NCBI RefSeq assembly: GCF_029023725.1
Contig: NZ_CP119075.1
Coordinates: 3,653,501 to 3,717,500, forward strand
DNA length: 64,000 nucleotides
From: Synoicihabitans lomoniglobus
GTDB taxonomy: Bacteria; Verrucomicrobiota; Verrucomicrobiia; Opitutales; Opitutaceae
Direction of reading: 5' to 3'
Within the stretch, counting starts at the first letter, position 1. Each line of letters begins with the position of its first letter. The notes under the pieces were generated by a model. The model saw nothing but the letters and a program-made list of their open reading frames with translations, searched no databases and had not been told where the DNA came from. The translations under genes and the position numbers were made by a program. This document shows, piece by piece, positions 33,503 to 43,368 of the stretch.

Positions 33503-34852
33503 TCAGCTCATCTCCAGCCCGCGCATCGTGCCCGTGGACGAGGCGAACTTGTCGTCCTCGATGCCCATCCGCTGCAACATGGAGACAAACAAATTGGGTA
33601 ACGGATAATTCTGCTGCTTGTCGTGCACCAAATGCTGCCCGTGCTTGAAACCTCCACCCGCCAACAGTGTCGGCATGTTGGTGGTCGAGTGCGCGTTGGC
33701 GTCCCCAAGGTTGGAACCATAGAGCACCATCGTGCGATCGAGTAGCGATTCCTCTTCCTCCCGCACGGATTTCAGATCGCTAAACAGTCCGGCCAGCAGC
33801 TTCATCTGCCACTCATCGAGGATCTTGAGCTGCTTCAACTTGTCCTCGGATTTACCGTGATGAGACAGATTGTGGTAGTCCTCGGTAATGTTGGCTCCCC
33901 GCACCGCCACGACCGGCGTGCCGACGCTGTTGAGCATGAGGGTGATCGAGCGCGTCGAGTCGGTTTCAAACGCCAGCTTGGCCAGATCATACATGTTCTT
34001 CACCTTGGCCATGTAGAACGCCGGACTGGACGGGTCGACCGGAGCCTCGACCGCCACCACTGGTTTCGGCCGACGTTCCCAACCCCGCGAAGCCTGCAGA
34101 CGGTTTTCCAAATCGCGCACGCTGGTAAAATACTGATCCAAGCGATCGCGGTCTCGTGCGCCGACACTGCGTTGCAAGTCGCGCGACTGCCCCGCGATCA
34201 CATCGAGAATACTGCGGCCTGTATCCAGTTTTCGGATCTGGGCCTCGATCTGTTCCGGCGATCCCTGTAAAAACAACTGCCGGAACACCGCCGCCGCACT
34301 TTCCTCCGGCGGGATCGCGACTCCACTGCCCGTCCACGACAAACTGCGCGAAGCGGTATTGACTGCGAGCGTCAGCGACGGAAAACGCGTCATTGGTCCG
34401 ATGTGTTCGGCGATGTGCTGATCGAGCGAGATCGTGTTCTTAAACGAACTGCTGCCGGGATGCGGCGCGGCCGTCAGAAAACTGATATCGGCCGGATGCC
34501 CGCCATCCACATTGGGATGCGACACGCCGCTGAGCACGGTGAAGTCTTCGCGATGATCCCGGAGCAGGTTAAGATAGGGCGAAGCTTGATAATCGCGCCC
34601 GGCTCCCGTGGGGAAAAACTGATCGGGCAACAACCCGAGGTTGTTGCAAATGCCAAACATGCGGCGCGGGGTGGCTCCCGGAGCCAACGGCGATGAACTC
34701 GGGGCCGCCGCCCGTGCAAAGCCCGGCAGCATTGACTCCAAAAACGGCAACGACATGGCCACCCCGATGCCACGTAGGAACCGACGCCGGGACAACGGGT
34801 CGCGCGTCGATACAAAGGGAGCTCGAACGGAAGCGGGGCGTGAAGTTTTCAT
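33503..34852 (-). CDS. DUF1552 family Tat-exported protein
   Basis: A 449-residue exported protein of the DUF1552 family. It starts with a twin-arginine signal ([20 protein letters not shown], Arg22-Arg24). The body contains the typical [20 protein letters not shown] segment, [20 protein letters not shown], and [20 protein letters not shown], which recall sulfatase/alkaline phosphatase-superfamily DUF1501 proteins. Function unknown. In Planctomycetes and Verrucomicrobia it is paired with a DUF1592-type cytochrome, as here: the DUF1592 gene lies 30 bp upstream on the same strand. Confidence 0.92.
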   Translation of the reverse strand: MKTSRPASVRAPFVSTRDPLSRRRFLRGIGVAMSLPFLESMLPGFARAAAPSSSPLAPGATPRRMFGICNNLGLLPDQFFPTGAGRDYQASPYLNLLRDHREDFTVLSGVSHPNVDGGHPADISFLTAAPHPGSSSFKNTISLDQHIAEHIGPMTRFPSLTLAVNTASRSLSWTGSGVAIPPEESAAAVFRQLFLQGSPEQIEAQIRKLDTGRSILDVIAGQSRDLQRSVGARDRDRLDQYFTSVRDLENRLQASRGWERRPKPVVAVEAPVDPSSPAFYMAKVKNMYDLAKLAFETDSTRSITLMLNSVGTPVVAVRGANITEDYHNLSHHGKSEDKLKQLKILDEWQMKLLAGLFSDLKSVREEEESLLDRTMVLYGSNLGDANAHSTTNMPTLLAGGGFKHGQHLVHDKQQNYPLPNLFVSMLQRMGIEDDKFASSTGTMRGLEMS

Positions 34853-34882
34853 GGGACGTCGGAACGAGGGGGGGAACGTGAG

Positions 34883-37657
34883 CTACTTACTTTGGAAGAG
34901 GTCACTTTGCACGATTTCGTGCACGAGCGTGCGCATGCCGTAATCGTGCGCGGCAGCGCGTTGCAAAATAGATTCGATCGACGGTCGATCGGAAAAAAGA
35001 ACCGGCGCGCCGGTCGCATAAATCGTGAGCTGCCGGGCGAGATTGCGCGCGATCGTTTCCTCGTGCTGTAACAAGAGCGCCTTGAAGTCGGTGACATCAG
35101 CGAACGGACTCCCGTCGGGCAACTCCCCGGCACTATCGACCGGTAGGCCGAAGTGATACGCAAACTTTTGGCCGTTCATTCCCAGCCCTTCGATCGCCTC
35201 CACTTGCTCATCGATCGCGCGGTAACGATCGCGCCAGCCTCCCATCACATCGAAGCTTTCCAACGCAAAACCCGGCGGATCCATTCGCGCGTGACAGGAG
35301 GCACAGGACGCATCGGCCCGGTGTTTTTCCAGTTGCTGACGAATCGTCACGGCTCCGCGAATATCGGGCTCGACCGCCGGCACCGGTGGCGGTGGAGGCG
35401 TTTGATAACCGAGGATGCGTTCGGTGATCCAGTTGCCGCGAATCACGGGCGAAGTCGTCGTTCCGTTGGCGGTGACCTTCAACACGCTGGCTTGGGTGAG
35501 CAGGCCACCGCGCACGGATTCGGCCGGCAACGTCACTTTGCGCATTTTGGCCCCCGCGATCCCGGGCACATCGTAGTGCGCCGCCAACCGCTCATTTAGA
35601 AAGGTGAACTCAGAGTCGACGACGTTGCGGGCCGGCAAATCCGCTCGCAGTAGTTCCTGCACAAACAACTGGGTTTCAAAGATCGACGCCTGCTTCAGGG
35701 GATCGTCGAGTTCGTAATCGTTATAAAGCGTGGCTGAGGGCGAGGTGTCGTCGAACTTGCGCAGATCGAGCCAATAATCGGTGAACGCATCCACGAACCG
35801 ACGAGATCTGGGGTCGTCGATGAGTCGATTCGTTTGCGTCCGCAAAACTTCGGGATCGCGCAACTGTCCGTCCGCCGCCAACGCGCGCAGCTCAGCGTCG
35901 GGCGTGGAGTTCCACAGAAACAAGGCAAGGCGCGTCGCGATCGCGTAGTCATCGAGGAGGCCGGGAGCTTCCTCGACGAACAGAAATCCCGGCGATGCGA
36001 GCACGGCGGTGTAGGCCGAGATCATCGACTGGGCGAAACCGTAGCCGAGCCCGTATTGGCGCTCAAACAAACCGACGAATTGCTCATAGTGATCCGGATT
36101 GGCCGGACGACGATAGGCTCGATCCAGAAACGAACGCAGCAGGCGGCGCGCATCCGCCGTGGGATCATTTGATACGACCTCCACCGCCACATCGACGGGC
36201 GCAGGCGTTCCCCAACCCGGTCGATCGCCATTTTCCACCGCCTCAGTTGCGACCACCGAAAGCGTCACGGCGGACTTCCCGGCGGCGATCTCTCGCAGCG
36301 GCAAATCTTCGAAGAGCACTGCGTATCCACTTTCCGGTGATGCAGGATCCTCGAACGGTCCTTCGACCTCCATCCACTGGACGGCGTAACCGGGCATGCC
36401 ATCGGGTTGCGCGAGCGGATTGATGTATTGTTCGTTGGTGCCGTTGACGCGGGTGCGGAAGAGGCGCGAACCATCGGTTTGGATGACCTCGTTGGGCTGC
36501 AGCACGACATTGATCTCGTGCACGCCGGGTTCGGGCCCGAAATCGAAGGTGCCCAGAAAACGCCCCTGCCCTCCACTTTGCCCGAACACGCCGATCGGCT
36601 CAGCGCGCCGCCCGGGCCAGATTTCGTCGAGATTAGGTCGATGCCAAAGCGGCAGCCAATACACCGGTGTTTTGGCGTCGCCGACCCCATTGAAGAACCA
36701 GCGACTCACACCGCCGCCGCTGGCCCACAGGGTGTAGCCTTTGAACCGCAGCGTGTAATGCCCGCCCACCGGGGCGCGAAACTTCGACCACCGGTAGCCG
36801 CCGGCATCGCTGAACGTGCTCGAGATTTTGCCTACAGCTTCACGTTCGCGCGTAGAGCTTTCCGTGATCGGCGCCCGTCCGGCGCGCACCTCGGGTTGGG
36901 CATGACCGTCCAGCACGGGGAACGCATGACGATCGGTCAGCGTGCTGCCTTGGCGCGGCCAGAAATTGCGCACCAAACTGGGTTCATCCCGCGCATAATA
37001 CCGCTGCGTCGTGGTGGATTGACCCGCAAAGCGCTGACTGAGCGCTTGCCGCAGGGCGTAGTCCGCCGAGCTAAGGTAGCGCGCCATCTGCACATGGGAA
37101 ACATCCAGCGCGGTGCCGACCTTGTTGAAGCGATGGGCTTCGCCATCAGGGGGCAACCGGTCCTTCAAACGCACCCACGGCAGATTGAGCAGATCGCGAA
37201 GGGCATTTTCGTATTCGTAACGATTGAGGCGACGTTGCACGGCACGACCCTCCCGTGCCACGCGCGACTTCTCCGCGTCGGTCAGGATATCGGCGAGAGA
37301 GCGCACAAATGCGCTGCGATCTTCGGGCGCGACATGGCGACGTTTCGAGTTCGAGGCTGGCGGCATCTCCCCGGCTTCGACGCGATCATGCATTTTCACC
37401 CACCGGGAAAAATTATCCGGATCATCGGCCTGGAATCGAAACGCCTCGAGATCGAGCCCGCCCTCGAGATCGGTGGCATTGTGACAGCGCACGCAGTGTG
37501 CCTCCACAAATGATGGCACGATTTCAGCCCTCATTTGCGCCGAGACTTCGATCGCCCCCATACTCGCGGCGACGATCAATCCCGACAGCAACCGACGCGC
37601 CAACGCGCGAGGGTTCCGTGTCGCCGACTGGGGTAACAACACCGGCAAAAGGGGCAT
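34883..37657 (-). CDS. DUF1592 (DUF1587/1588/1595/1585) cytochrome-like protein
   Basis: A 924-residue exported protein with the domain set DUF1587, DUF1595, DUF1592, DUF1588 and DUF1585. A signal peptide (LLSGLIVAASMGAIEVSAQM) precedes a class-I cytochrome c-like segment with CVRCH (Cys55-His59); a second CASCH lies near residue 805 in the DUF1588 part. Other hallmarks are RLNRYEYENALRDLLNLP and ILGYQTPPPPPVPAVEPDIR. Such proteins are predicted haem-containing and are paired with DUF1552, here 30 bp downstream. They may transfer electrons in polymer oxidation, but this is unproven. The ATG at 37655-37657 is used. Confidence 0.92.
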   Translation of the reverse strand: MPLLPVLLPQSATRNPRALARRLLSGLIVAASMGAIEVSAQMRAEIVPSFVEAHCVRCHNATDLEGGLDLEAFRFQADDPDNFSRWVKMHDRVEAGEMPPASNSKRRHVAPEDRSAFVRSLADILTDAEKSRVAREGRAVQRRLNRYEYENALRDLLNLPWVRLKDRLPPDGEAHRFNKVGTALDVSHVQMARYLSSADYALRQALSQRFAGQSTTTQRYYARDEPSLVRNFWPRQGSTLTDRHAFPVLDGHAQPEVRAGRAPITESSTREREAVGKISSTFSDAGGYRWSKFRAPVGGHYTLRFKGYTLWASGGGVSRWFFNGVGDAKTPVYWLPLWHRPNLDEIWPGRRAEPIGVFGQSGGQGRFLGTFDFGPEPGVHEINVVLQPNEVIQTDGSRLFRTRVNGTNEQYINPLAQPDGMPGYAVQWMEVEGPFEDPASPESGYAVLFEDLPLREIAAGKSAVTLSVVATEAVENGDRPGWGTPAPVDVAVEVVSNDPTADARRLLRSFLDRAYRRPANPDHYEQFVGLFERQYGLGYGFAQSMISAYTAVLASPGFLFVEEAPGLLDDYAIATRLALFLWNSTPDAELRALAADGQLRDPEVLRTQTNRLIDDPRSRRFVDAFTDYWLDLRKFDDTSPSATLYNDYELDDPLKQASIFETQLFVQELLRADLPARNVVDSEFTFLNERLAAHYDVPGIAGAKMRKVTLPAESVRGGLLTQASVLKVTANGTTTSPVIRGNWITERILGYQTPPPPPVPAVEPDIRGAVTIRQQLEKHRADASCASCHARMDPPGFALESFDVMGGWRDRYRAIDEQVEAIEGLGMNGQKFAYHFGLPVDSAGELPDGSPFADVTDFKALLLQHEETIARNLARQLTIYATGAPVLFSDRPSIESILQRAAAHDYGMRTLVHEIVQSDLFQSK

Positions 37658-37688
37658 GGAGGCAGCCTGAACCTCACCTCGCCAATGT

Positions 37689-39884
37689 CTAGCGAGTCCT
37701 GTTCCCTCCGCGGTTGCCGTTCAGTAAATCCGCCTGCGATGGTATCTCGTAAACCTCGATAAGCCCCTGCCCCGACGCATCACCGACTCCTTTCATCTGC
37801 ACGGTATAGGAACCCGCCGAGAGTTCGACCAGCAGGGCGGCATCGGCGGAACCGGCATCAAGGGCAAACGCCCCAACCGTCGCGCTGGCGGCCGCAATAT
37901 CCCCTTGGGCATCACCCCAATCGTCGTTCGAACCGATGATCGAGGGCGTCGCGTTGAAGAGATCGATTCGGACGTCAGCCAAGGCATCCGTCACGCCGAA
38001 GGTCGCCAGTTGCGGCCCGACCCCGCGAATCAACAGCCTGATGGTGCCTTCTCCCGCCACCACGAAACCCGCCGTGAGAATACTCCCCTCCAAGCCCACC
38101 TGCGTGCGCGTGGAAAGGTTCAACAACCGGCCGGAGACGTTGAGACCATCCGCATCGTAGACTTCAACCAGGGCCTGCCCCGCCTCGTCATCATAGTCCT
38201 CCACATGAATGGTGTAAGCACCGGGAGAGGGCGTGGCTTGGATTGCCGAGTCCAAATAAGCGGTGAGATCGAAAGCCCCCACTTCGTCGGCCAACAGCGC
38301 CAGCTCCAAAGCATCATCCGCCTCGATCCAGTCATCGTTGGCGTCGACCTCGGCCTGCGCGGAATCATACATCGTCAGACGCGGGTCGCCCATGTAATCC
38401 GTGACGCCAAACCCCGCCAACGTGGGCCCCACCCCGCGGACCAACAGCAGCTTCGAAGAACCTTCCGTCACGAAGCCCACAATCAACGGCCCAAACGCTC
38501 CGCTCGCCCCGGTGCGCACCGACAAATTCATCAATCGAGCCGCCGTGGAAAGCTCTCCTTCCACCGGTTCGAATCGGGTGGTGAGGCCGTAGGATCCCAC
38601 GTGTGTTCCTAAAAATCCGGTGACTTCGATGTAGTAGGTTCCGGGCATCAACAGTCGTGACCGAAAGCTGAAATTACTGCCTTCCCCCGATTCGTCGTCG
38701 AACGCGATCACGTTTTCATCCCCGTCCAATATCCCGCCCAGCGTATCCAGATCCCCGGTCGATGAAACATGCAGGTAGCCCGCCTGGGTCAGCACGACCT
38801 GATAGTAATCGATATCAAAATTGTAGTCGATGGCGGCGGAGGTTTCGGCGTCGAGGCCCAGCGACGCCGCGCTCGCAAACGTGTTGCCCACCGTGTCGCC
38901 CGCTGCGGGGTCACTGTCAAAACTCACCTGCAGCGTATACTCACCCAGCGTGGAGCCGGAATAGCCTTCCACGAGCACGTAATAGGTGCCGGGCGTGAGC
39001 ATTCCGCCGATCATCAAAAAATTATCGCCGTCACCACCTTGATCGTTGATGGCATGCAATTCCCCGGCCGCACCGTAAAGGTATCCGTAGGTATCGATGT
39101 CCCCGGTCGAGCGGATGGTGAGACTGCCGGAGGTCGTGAGCTGCACGGCGAAATAGTCGTGGTCCCATGAACCCAGTCGGGCAGACACCGTGTCGTTTCT
39201 CGAGATGACGGTGGCCGTGGCAAATGTGCCGCCATGGTCATCGTTGTCGCCCACGCCTCCGTAGCTCCCTCCTACATTGTAATTGAACGCGATACCGTAG
39301 GTGTCGTCCAACTGCAGCGCGTCGAGATCGCCGACGACGGAATTCATGATCGCATCCACCGATTGAAAATTTTCGTCCGGATGCCCCAACCCCAAAAAGT
39401 GACCGAACTCGTGCAACAGGACGCGGTGCAAATCGTCCGTGTCGTCCTCCAATGGTCCGCGATAGGAATCCCACGTGTAGGAAGAATTCACCACAATGTC
39501 CGATTCATGACGAAACTGTCCCGTGTCGATGTAGGTGATCGTGATGGCAAGGGCATCGCCCATGTCTTCTCCGTAGGTATTGGAGTCGAAGAACACGTTG
39601 TTATAGCCGTTTTCGTCCCCGACCGGCGCCAGCGATCTCGACACCGCCACCATGGTGGTCCGATCGATCTCCGCATTCCATAGCGCGATCACATCGGCGG
39701 CGACGGCATCGAAAGAGGTCTTGCCGTCGCGAAGCGGCGCGGACGGGACACCCAGGTTTAATTCCACCCGCACATTTCCGTCGGGCCACGGTGTGCGATT
39801 GGAAACAAAACCCAGCAACGTCGAGCCCAGCGACAACGCCAATCCGGTTGTGGCGACGCGGAGAAGGGACCTCCGCCTATTCAC
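37689..39884 (-). CDS. matrixin-type metalloprotease with PPC and repeat domains
   Basis: A 731-residue exported protein. An N-terminal signal (RRRSLLRVATTGLALSLGST) is followed by a matrixin (M10A) catalytic domain with the zinc motif HEFGHFLGLGH (His158, Glu159, His162, His168) and Met-turn IMNS. Two PPC-type domains follow (about 205-320 and 330-440; YFAVQLTTSGSLTIRSTGD). Residues 448-577 and 585-713 are two copies of the domain shared with the multicopper oxidase (LLIRGVGPQLATFGVTDALA; NDDW; VGAF; LIEVYE). The start is GTG (39882-39884), overlapping the stop of the upstream 205-residue gene by 8 nt. Predicted surface or secreted protease; target unknown. Confidence 0.9.
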   Translation of the reverse strand: MNRRRSLLRVATTGLALSLGSTLLGFVSNRTPWPDGNVRVELNLGVPSAPLRDGKTSFDAVAADVIALWNAEIDRTTMVAVSRSLAPVGDENGYNNVFFDSNTYGEDMGDALAITITYIDTGQFRHESDIVVNSSYTWDSYRGPLEDDTDDLHRVLLHEFGHFLGLGHPDENFQSVDAIMNSVVGDLDALQLDDTYGIAFNYNVGGSYGGVGDNDDHGGTFATATVISRNDTVSARLGSWDHDYFAVQLTTSGSLTIRSTGDIDTYGYLYGAAGELHAINDQGGDGDNFLMIGGMLTPGTYYVLVEGYSGSTLGEYTLQVSFDSDPAAGDTVGNTFASAASLGLDAETSAAIDYNFDIDYYQVVLTQAGYLHVSSTGDLDTLGGILDGDENVIAFDDESGEGSNFSFRSRLLMPGTYYIEVTGFLGTHVGSYGLTTRFEPVEGELSTAARLMNLSVRTGASGAFGPLIVGFVTEGSSKLLLVRGVGPTLAGFGVTDYMGDPRLTMYDSAQAEVDANDDWIEADDALELALLADEVGAFDLTAYLDSAIQATPSPGAYTIHVEDYDDEAGQALVEVYDADGLNVSGRLLNLSTRTQVGLEGSILTAGFVVAGEGTIRLLIRGVGPQLATFGVTDALADVRIDLFNATPSIIGSNDDWGDAQGDIAAASATVGAFALDAGSADAALLVELSAGSYTVQMKGVGDASGQGLIEVYEIPSQADLLNGNRGGNRTR

Positions 39885-40494
39885 TCCGTGCCTTTCGTTC
39901 GCGTTCCGTCTTCACCGCCGCCAGAAACCGCTCCAGCGAAACCCGGGCACCATCCTCGGCGTCGAGTCGCTCGGATTGCGGTCCCGTCCGCAGCCGCTGG
40001 TCGACGGCTTCGATGGTTGGCAAGACGCGACCATCATCCCGCGTAAGATAGGAGGCCCCCGAAGCCGGCTCCCGCACCACATTGTAGCGACCGTTCCCCC
40101 ACCCGACCAAGGGACACGCCTGCCGTTCCCCTTGGTGCAGAAACAAAACCACTTCTTCACCACGACGAAACGTCGGCATGCCGTCCACGCGCATCGTCTT
40201 GTTGCCCACGCTTCCGCCCAAAAACCTCAAGGTCAGGCCGCGCTCCCGGACGACGCCGTCAACCGACGCCAAGACTTCAAATTCCACTGCCGTGCGCACC
40301 AAAGGTCGTCCTTCGTAAACGTCGGCGAATGCGTGAACCCGCGTGACTCGAGCATGCACCACGTCTTCTGCTCGGGTCGCGAGTTCAGGGAAGGTGATCG
40401 GACGCAACGAAGTGGCCAGTCCGGCTGATGTCGGGAGCAACATCAGCACCAAAATGACACCGCAGCGCACAGCGCGGCCAAAAATATAGTTCAT
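39877..40494 (-). CDS. exported partner of matrixin
   Basis: A 205-residue protein with a signal peptide (VILVLMLLPTSAGLATSLRP). The body is beta-rich (PLVRTAVEFEVLASVDGVVR, then GLTLRFLGGSVGNKTMRVDG, PTFRRGEEVVLFLHQGERQA) with a C-terminal helix. No family name comes to mind, but proteins of this layout precede matrixin genes in related genomes as far as I recall. An AGGAG Shine-Dalgarno-like sequence lies 4 nt before the ATG (40492-40494). Its stop overlaps the matrixin start by 8 nt, so the two are translationally coupled. It could be an inhibitor, chaperone or co-secreted partner; this is inference. Confidence 0.8.
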   Translation of the reverse strand: MNYIFGRAVRCGVILVLMLLPTSAGLATSLRPITFPELATRAEDVVHARVTRVHAFADVYEGRPLVRTAVEFEVLASVDGVVRERGLTLRFLGGSVGNKTMRVDGMPTFRRGEEVVLFLHQGERQACPLVGWGNGRYNVVREPASGASYLTRDDGRVLPTIEAVDQRLRTGPQSERLDAEDGARVSLERFLAAVKTERERKARSE

Positions 40495-40683
40495 CGGACT
40501 CCTGCTCTTTAGGGGATGTTGAGGTGACGAGTGAATGAACAGGCACCGGCCAGAGCACCTGAGTCAGACGTCATCGGGGCCGACACCCGTGCTGCTGGCG
40601 AGTCCAAAACCGAAAATTTTCCGCGCTAATCCCGGGCCGTCTAACCACCGATCCCACCCGCGCCTCCTCAACCCGGTCGGGCG

Positions 40684-41628
40684 TCAGGCGTCACCGTTCT
40701 TGCGGGGGTGAAATTTCGCGTGATGTTCGACCAGGCGCGTTTCTTCGACGGCCGTGTAAATCTGGGTGGTGCCAATGTTGGCGTGCCCGAGCATTTCCTG
40801 GATGGCACGCAGATCCGCCCCGCCGCCGAGCAGGTGAGTGGCAAAGGAGTGGCGCAACAAGTGTGGTTTCACCGGCTTGGTGACTCCGGCGCGCTGAGCG
40901 TGTTGTTTCACCACCACCCAGACCATTTTACGCGAAATGGCGGTGCCCCGTTTGCTGAGAAACAATTGGCTGCCGGTCTTGCTCGTCTTCACAAAATGCG
41001 GCCGGCCGGATTCGAGATAAGCCTTGATCGCGGAGACCGCCGCTTCGCCCACCGGCACGACCCGCTCCTTGGAGCCCTTGCCCCAAACGCGGACAAAACC
41101 CTCCTCCAAATCGATCTGCTGCAGGGTCAGTCCGCACAATTCGGATACGCGCAGTCCACTGGAATAGAACAGCTCCAACATGGCGCGGTCACGCAGACCA
41201 AACTCGTCGCCACCCGTCGGTGCCGCCAGAATTCGCAGGACTTCCTCCGTCGTGAGGGTGGCGGGCAACTTGCGCCTAAGCTTGGGTCCCGCGAGCAATT
41301 CGGTGAACTCGTCGGGACGCACACTATTGTGCACGAGGTAGCGGGCAAACATGCGCAACGCGGACAATTTTCGCGCCGTGCTGGAAGCCGCCAGTTTTCG
41401 ATCGCTCAGCTCTTCGGCCCACGCGGCGGCATCCGCCCGCGAAACCCTGCGCCAATCACTATGACCACGCTGCGCGAAAAATTCGGCCGCCTGCCGCAGG
41501 TCATGTTCATAGGCCTGAACTGTTTTGTCCGATCGGCCCCGCTCCAAGGCCAGGGAAGCACCGAAGTCGGTGATCGCCTCGGCCATGGCCTCCGGCAGAT
41601 CGAGGTCGGTGACAGGGCGCGGCGGCAT
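40684..41628 (-). CDS. xerD: tyrosine recombinase XerD
   Basis: A 314-residue site-specific tyrosine recombinase of the Xer type that resolves chromosome dimers at dif during division. The N-terminal SAM-like domain has SLALERGRSDKTVQAYEHDL. The catalytic domain carries Arg in YSSGLRVSELCGL, Lys in the beta-hairpin GKGSKERVVPVG, HLLRHSFATHLLGGGADLRA (His-x-x-Arg), LGHANIGTTQIYTAVEE (His and nucleophile Tyr). The ATG at 41628 is preferred to one at 41661, as the upstream residues are not conserved-looking. It follows infA by 72 bp on the same strand and may be read from its promoter. It could also be called XerC. Confidence 0.92.
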   Translation of the reverse strand: MPPRPVTDLDLPEAMAEAITDFGASLALERGRSDKTVQAYEHDLRQAAEFFAQRGHSDWRRVSRADAAAWAEELSDRKLAASSTARKLSALRMFARYLVHNSVRPDEFTELLAGPKLRRKLPATLTTEEVLRILAAPTGGDEFGLRDRAMLELFYSSGLRVSELCGLTLQQIDLEEGFVRVWGKGSKERVVPVGEAAVSAIKAYLESGRPHFVKTSKTGSQLFLSKRGTAISRKMVWVVVKQHAQRAGVTKPVKPHLLRHSFATHLLGGGADLRAIQEMLGHANIGTTQIYTAVEETRLVEHHAKFHPRKNGDA

Positions 41629-41700
41629 GCCATACGTTGGCTGACCACCGGGTCGGTGCAAGCGCTCAACCCGCGCGGTCGCGGTAAAGACGCCGTCCGC

Positions 41701-41973
41701 TTAGCGGCGACGTCCGCCGCCACCGGGACGACGTTTGAAACCACCGGGAGGAGGCGTGCGCATCCGGTAGGTAATGCGGGCCTTTTCCAAATCGTAAGGG
41801 CTCATCTCCATCTTCACCGTATCGCCCGCGGCGATCTTGATGAAATGCTTGCGCAGCTTCCCTGAAATATGGGCGAGCACTTGGTGCCCGTTGGCGAGCT
41901 CCACTCTAAACATCGTGCCGGGGAGGACGGCTACGATCTTTCCCTCCACTTCGATCGAGTCTCCGTCAGGCAT
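41701..41973 (-). CDS. infA: translation initiation factor IF-1
   Basis: A 90-residue IF-1. The OB fold is intact: [40 protein letters not shown], and [20 protein letters not shown]. It binds the A site of the 30S subunit. The usual factor has about 72 residues; this one has an extra tail rich in Gly, Pro and Arg ([19 protein letters not shown]). The start is the ATG at 41971-41973, where IF-1 conservation begins. It is divergent from tadA across a 116-bp region with direct repeats and precedes xerD on the same strand. Confidence 0.95.
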   Translation of the reverse strand: MPDGDSIEVEGKIVAVLPGTMFRVELANGHQVLAHISGKLRKHFIKIAAGDTVKMEMSPYDLEKARITYRMRTPPPGGFKRRPGGGGRRR

Positions 41974-41987
41974 ACAGGGGGACCTTT

Positions 41988-42027
41988 CGGTCAATAATCA
42001 GGTGTTCGGTCATGCAATAATCAGGTG
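41988..42027. repeat. direct repeat in infA leader
   Basis: CAATAATCAGGTG occurs at 41992-42004 and 42015-42027, 23 bp apart, each associated with CGGTCA (41988-41993 and 42007-42012). It lies 19-54 bp before the infA ATG. It could be a regulator site or a recent duplication in the leader. Confidence 0.45.
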
Positions 42028-42089
42028 CGCAAAAGCCACTTGTAAGCCAACGATCACACCGCTTAGTCAAGGCTTTACTCCTTTCGACC

Positions 42090-42647
42090 ATGTCAGTTCC
42101 TCCCGAGAAGCCGTTCCCTTGCCCGTTTGAAAAGCGGTTTCCTTCCCAATTGGTGCGCGATGACACCTTCTTCATGAGCCTCGCATTCAACCAGGCCATC
42201 GACGCCTGGCGGTGCGATGAAGTGCCCATCGGCTGCGTGATCGAGCGCGAAGGCGAGGTCATCGCCTTCGCCCATAACACCGTCGAACACGGTGAAGATC
42301 CCACCGCCCACGCCGAGATGCTCGCGATCACGCAGGCCGCCGCCGCGATCGGCAATTGGCGCCTGGAAAACTGCACGCTCTACGTGACGAAGGAACCGTG
42401 CCCCATGTGTTCGGGGGCCACGTTGATGTCCCGACTCAAGCGGGTGGTCTACGCCGTGCCCGACCCCAAAATGGGCTGCCTGGGCGGTGCGACCAACCTC
42501 AGCGAGCTGCCGCGGGTCAACCACCGTTGCGAGATCACCGCCGGCGGCGTGCTCGAAGACGAATGCCGCGAACTCATCCGCGCCTACTTCAAACTCAAAC
42601 GCGCGGCTCCGGGCGCATCGTCCGAGGAAAACGGTTCCGGCGATTGA
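42090..42647 (+). CDS. tadA: tRNA-specific adenosine deaminase
   Basis: A 185-residue cytidine deaminase-fold enzyme that converts A34 to inosine in tRNA-Arg(ACG). Zinc and catalytic residues are visible: HAE (His74, Glu76) in [20 protein letters not shown] and PCPMC (Cys104, Cys107), followed by [20 protein letters not shown]. It has an N-terminal extension of about 25 residues before the first helix ([20 protein letters not shown]). The start is the ATG at 42090. It is divergent from infA and is followed by sodA 64 bp downstream. Confidence 0.94.
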   Translation: MSVPPEKPFPCPFEKRFPSQLVRDDTFFMSLAFNQAIDAWRCDEVPIGCVIEREGEVIAFAHNTVEHGEDPTAHAEMLAITQAAAAIGNWRLENCTLYVTKEPCPMCSGATLMSRLKRVVYAVPDPKMGCLGGATNLSELPRVNHRCEITAGGVLEDECRELIRAYFKLKRAAPGASSEENGSGD

Positions 42648-42711
42648 CGAGAGGGTCGGGTTTCAGCACGTTGCAAGACTTCAGTATTCAACCCTCGAAG
42701 CTCACACAATT

Positions 42712-43344
42712 ATGGCTTACTCACTACCCGCCCTCACCTACGCCGCCGACGCGCTCGAACCGCATTTCGATGCCCGCACGATGGAGATCCATCATGACAA
42801 GCATCACGCCGCTTACATCGCCAAGGCCAACGCCGCGCTCGAAGGTCACGCCGACCTCGCCGCCCTTTCCGTCGAAGAGCTGATTTCCGACCTCAGCAAG
42901 GTGCCCGACTCCATCCGCGGCCCGCTGCGCAACAACGCCGGTGGCCACGCCAACCACTCCTTCTTCTGGACCATCCTCGGCCCGGGTAAAGGTGGCGCGC
43001 CGACCGGCGACCTCGCCGCCGCCATCGACGCCGCCTTCGGTTCGTTCGACGCCTTCAAGGAAAAATTCTCCGCCGCCGGCGTGGGCCGCTTCGGCTCCGG
43101 CTGGGCCTGGCTCTACGTCAAGGCCGACAAGTCCATCGCCATCGGCTCCACCGCCAACCAAGACAGCCCGCTCATGGGCGAGGCGGTCGCTGGTATCGGC
43201 GGCCAGCCCGTCATCGGTCTGGACGTGTGGGAACACGCCTACTACCTGAACTATCAGAACAAGCGCCCCGATTACATCGCCGCGTTCTGGAACGTGGTCG
43301 ACTGGGACGCCGCCGCCGCCAACTACGCCGCCGCGATCGCCTGA
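42712..43344 (+). CDS. sodA: superoxide dismutase [Mn]
   Basis: A 210-residue Fe/Mn superoxide dismutase that dismutates superoxide to H2O2 and O2 in the cytoplasm. Metal ligands are in [25 protein letters not shown] and [20 protein letters not shown] (Asp and His). The GGHANH segment and a Gln in [10 protein letters not shown] fit the Mn form. The ATG at 42712 gives the canonical [20 protein letters not shown] start. A strong terminator follows at 43369-43402. Confidence 0.96.
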   Translation: MAYSLPALTYAADALEPHFDARTMEIHHDKHHAAYIAKANAALEGHADLAALSVEELISDLSKVPDSIRGPLRNNAGGHANHSFFWTILGPGKGGAPTGDLAAAIDAAFGSFDAFKEKFSAAGVGRFGSGWAWLYVKADKSIAIGSTANQDSPLMGEAVAGIGGQPVIGLDVWEHAYYLNYQNKRPDYIAAFWNVVDWDAAAANYAAAIA

Positions 43345-43368
43345 TCCTTCGGCCACTCGTCGCCCAGC

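Noticed and set aside
38565..38590. tRNA-like GGTTCGAATC string
   Set aside because: It lies inside the matrixin coding region and no cloverleaf or acceptor stem can be built around it.
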